Below are positions 5,504 through 7,296 of a stretch of DNA of 7,296 bases, in pieces (positions within the stretch are counted from its first letter, which is position 1; the number at the start of each line of letters is the position of its first letter). This DNA is from CAVURW01 sp963743595. Its GTDB lineage: Bacteria; Verrucomicrobiota; Verrucomicrobiia; Methylacidiphilales; UBA1321. The stretch spans positions 1-7,296 of the forward strand of contig CAVURW010000216.1 in the NCBI GenBank assembly GCA_963743595.1. The letters are read 5' to 3'. The translations under genes and the position numbers were made by a program. The notes beneath the pieces are model-generated. The model saw only the letters and a program-made list of their open reading frames with translations, did not search any database and had not been told where the DNA came from.

Positions 5504-6529
5504 TTAGCGTGCCGCTTCATCGGATTCGTTGATTTCGACCCGCTTAAAGTGGTAGGTGATGTTCGCATCGGCCAAGAGCTTACGGTTGTAGGCCTCTTCA
5601 TCAGCGCGATGGCGGCCTTTCAAAATAGCGTCGGAGATGCTCGATTGCACCTCGCTGAAACTCAGTATGCCAGCGGGGTGAATATCGGTTACACGAATGA
5701 TTTGGTAACCGAGAGGTGTTTGAAAAATGGGGCTCGTTTCACCCACCTTCATGCGGAAGGCCACATCGTCAAACCCAGCTTCACTTTGGCCTTGCGTTAA
5801 GTAACCGAGATCGCCGCCAGTTGCCCGTGAACCCACGTCTTCAGAAAATTCGGCAGCGGCATGCGCAAAATCTTCCCCATGCTTGATCTGGGCAGCCGCT
5901 TCCTCGATGAGCTTCTTCTTGTAGGCCAGCTCCTTGTCCGTCATTGAACTATCGGCGTGAATGAGGATACGGCTCACCCGGATTTCCAGAGCATTTTGGT
6001 AGTGAGAGATGGTGCTTTTATAGACCCGCAGCATCTCATCTTGAGTCGGTGGCGTGTTGTCGTAACCCTCTTTCTCCAGAACGCGGATTCGAATGATTTT
6101 TTCATGGATGCGCTGCTTGATCCACGCCTCGGAGAGACCGAGTGCCGTCAAGTTATCATCCATGGCGTTACGATTGGCAAATCGCGAGGAAAACGCATCG
6201 AACTCGAGATTCTCCTGTGCCTCGAGCCCCTGGATTTTCAATGCCTCCGCGCGCTTGAGAAAGAGCTGATTCAGAATGAGGTTATCGAGAATCGTCGTCA
6301 GGAGCGAAGGCACTTTGCCCTCCGGAATATCGGCCAACGTATGGTTGTTTTCCTTGAGAAACATCGCGACTTCTTGATCGACCTGCCCCCGCGTCACCTC
6401 GATTCCATCGCCCTCCGCCATGATGTACCGGGGATCGGCGGGATCCGTTACAGGAGGCGCAGACGTTGTCGTCGGCGAACTGCAACCTGCCAGCGAAAGA
6501 ACAAGAGCCAACAAAGCGAGTCGAACCAT
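5504..6529 (-). CDS. PpiC/parvulin-type peptidyl-prolyl isomerase lipoprotein (SurA/PrsA-like)
   Basis: The 341-residue form starting at 6529 begins with a classic lipoprotein signal, MVRLALLALVLSLAGC, with the lipidated Cys at residue 16 followed by Ser-Ser. In Gram-negative bacteria that pattern sends the protein to the outer membrane. A helical SurA/PrsA-like chaperone region follows (about 45-170), including the segment ILDNLILNQLFLKRAEAL. The PpiC rotamase domain covers about 184-281, with RVSRILIHADSS, GEDFAHAAAEFSED, the diagnostic GGDLGYLTQGQ (238-248) and TPLGYQIIRV. A short C-terminal helix follows. Its likely role is folding or quality control of exported proteins. The frame stays open upstream to ATG at 6655, 6718 and 6763. 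ATG at 6718 overlaps the tilS stop as ATGA but would put 63 residues before the signal peptide. I prefer 6529 because of the lipobox; its upstream GGTGG is only a weak ribosome site. No metal or heme motif links it to the oxidase. Confidence 0.88.
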   Translation of the reverse strand: MVRLALLALVLSLAGCSSPTTTSAPPVTDPADPRYIMAEGDGIEVTRGQVDQEVAMFLKENNHTLADIPEGKVPSLLTTILDNLILNQLFLKRAEALKIQGLEAQENLEFDAFSSRFANRNAMDDNLTALGLSEAWIKQRIHEKIIRIRVLEKEGYDNTPPTQDEMLRVYKSTISHYQNALEIRVSRILIHADSSMTDKELAYKKKLIEEAAAQIKHGEDFAHAAAEFSEDVGSRATGGDLGYLTQGQSEAGFDDVAFRMKVGETSPIFQTPLGYQIIRVTDIHPAGILSFSEVQSSISDAILKGRHRADEEAYNRKLLADANITYHFKRVEINESDEAAR

Positions 6530-6714
6530 CGAACCACCGTCACGCAGTGGACTGTTCTTGCGGGCAAGCTTCGCAATTCCCGTCTTTAGGCCCAAAAGGG
6601 CCGGAATTACCTTAGCCCAGGTGAAAGAGCGAAGCGAGGCACGCCTGGGTTTCATTGAAAAAGCGGCTGCGGGGTGAAGGCCCGCGTCAATCGGTTGTCG
6701 TTGGACAAAATCTG
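6530..6714 (-). other. open stretch between tilS and the lipoprotein signal
   Basis: These 185 bases are open in the same frame as the PpiC gene and read like plausible protein (for example SLRSFTWAKVIPALLGLK, then a basic stretch), with in-frame ATG codons at 6718 and 6655. It is either an N-terminal extension of the PpiC protein or an untranslated spacer. A GC-rich hairpin, GGCCC-AAAA-GGGCC (6589-6602), lies here but has no T-run, so it is not a clear terminator. I see no convincing promoter. Confidence 0.4.
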
Positions 6715-7296
6715 TCATGGGGAAGGTTGAATAAAAATCGTGCCTTGTCGCCGTCGGATCCACCGATCTTGCGTGAGATTCACACGGGCAGGGGCGTCGT
6801 GATACAAGAGTTTAACCGCAGATTCTACCACAGAAAACGAGATGTCCGCTACTGAATGTGAACGGAGCCACAACAGCATCGTTCGCCGCTGAACGGCCAA
6901 CGGCAAGGCACGCAACGCCCGCACCGAGAGCTCCGGTTGGGACGCCATCGAGCATCGCGAATCAATAAATGACCGCTCCCCTTGCAGAACATGCGCGGTG
7001 TGAAGCAGGTGTTTCTTCGTCTGTGGCCCGAACAACTGGACGAGTTGGGGAATCGCGACGTGACGAAGTCGATTGCGCGTGTAGGCCAGATTTTCGTTGG
7101 ACGGATCGGTCATGAACGGAAGCTGATGCGCGCTGGCATAGGCATGAATCGTGTTCTTCCAAACATGCAGCCACGGACGATGGAGCGTGAGCTGGAGATC
7201 ACGTCTTCGACTGACCCGACGCATACCTGTGGGTGCTCCGGCGCCTCGAAAAAGCTGAAGCAGAAACGTTTCCACCTGATCATCCGCATGATGCGC
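6715..7296 (-). CDS. tilS: tRNA(Ile)-lysidine synthetase, C-terminal part; 5' end outside the window
   Basis: TilS attaches lysine to the wobble cytidine of the AUA-reading tRNA-Ile, an essential cytoplasmic step in decoding. The visible 193 residues begin at the family motif AHHADDQVETFLLQLFRGAGA (first 21 residues shown by position 1-21, with AHHADDQVETF diagnostic), followed by GMRRVS, then TDPSN (63-67) and RNRLRH (74-79), all in the order expected in the N-type ATP-pyrophosphatase domain. The SGGxDS ATP-binding loop must lie beyond the right edge. About 110 residues follow the RNRLRH motif and end in RRRQGTIFIQPSP; they have no strongly recognisable C-terminal tRNA-binding domain, so this may be a short or divergent form. 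The TGA overlaps an in-frame ATG of the next gene (6718-6716). Confidence 0.93.
   Translation of the reverse strand, partial: AHHADDQVETFLLQLFRGAGAPTGMRRVSRRRDLQLTLHRPWLHVWKNTIHAYASAHQLPFMTDPSNENLAYTRNRLRHVAIPQLVQLFGPQTKKHLLHTAHVLQGERSFIDSRCSMASQPELSVRALRALPLAVQRRTMLLWLRSHSVADISFSVVESAVKLLYHDAPARVNLTQDRWIRRRQGTIFIQPSP

Noticed and set aside
5957..6589. A 210-codon open frame on the plus strand
   Set aside because: It is antisense to the PpiC lipoprotein gene, which has clear domain motifs. The antisense product has no recognisable feature and ends in a low-complexity Arg run.
6589..6602. GGCCC-AAAA-GGGCC hairpin as the tilS terminator
   Set aside because: No T-run follows on either strand, and the stretch may be coding if the longer PpiC start is used.

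Overview
The window looks like a chromosomal segment from a Gram-negative, aerobically respiring bacterium. The style of the cytochrome oxidase subunits (a CtaE with a large extra-membrane insert, short unnamed membrane proteins inside the operon, subunit II encoded last) and the neighbouring tilS and PpiC lipoprotein genes remind me of Verrucomicrobiota or a related PVC lineage. That placement is inference from memory, not a measured match. Every gene I can support lies on the minus strand, so transcription runs from the right end to the left end of the window.

Layout in the direction of transcription. (1) 7296-6715: the 3' part of tilS (tRNA-Ile lysidine synthetase), cut by the window edge. 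(2) 6529-5504, or from 6718 if a longer start is used: an outer-membrane-type lipoprotein with a PpiC/parvulin peptidyl-prolyl isomerase domain. (3) 5503-5354: an intergenic region with the best candidate promoter for the oxidase operon. (4) 5353-721: a tight six-gene aa3-type cytochrome c oxidase operon in the order subunit I (ctaD), subunit III (ctaE), subunit IV (ctaF), a 67-aa two-helix membrane protein, a 91-aa membrane protein with an exported CPFC motif, and subunit II (ctaC/coxB, CuA). Gaps are 14, 2, 4, 3 and -4 bases. (5) 720-505: an intergenic region with weak hairpins and a weak promoter candidate. (6) 504-1: the 5' part of an ECF-type RNA polymerase sigma factor, cut by the window edge.

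The oxidase subunits together form a terminal respiratory complex that takes electrons from a periplasmic c-type cytochrome or similar donor through CuA, heme a and the heme a3-CuB centre to O2 and pumps protons. All metal ligands of subunit I and CuA are present. The most notable point is that the K-pathway lysine of subunit I is replaced by isoleucine, although the D-pathway (Asp206, Asn195, Asn213, Glu390) is intact. Subunit II keeps the usual K-pathway entry glutamate (Glu75) and has a second glutamate (Glu82) inside its second membrane helix. Other unusual points are extra periplasmic inserts in subunits I and III, His-rich cytoplasmic N-termini on subunits I and IV, two unnamed small membrane proteins and subunit II encoded last.

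I found no mobile element, CRISPR array, tRNA, rRNA or wholly new gene system. The interest lies in variant features of a recognisable respiratory operon.
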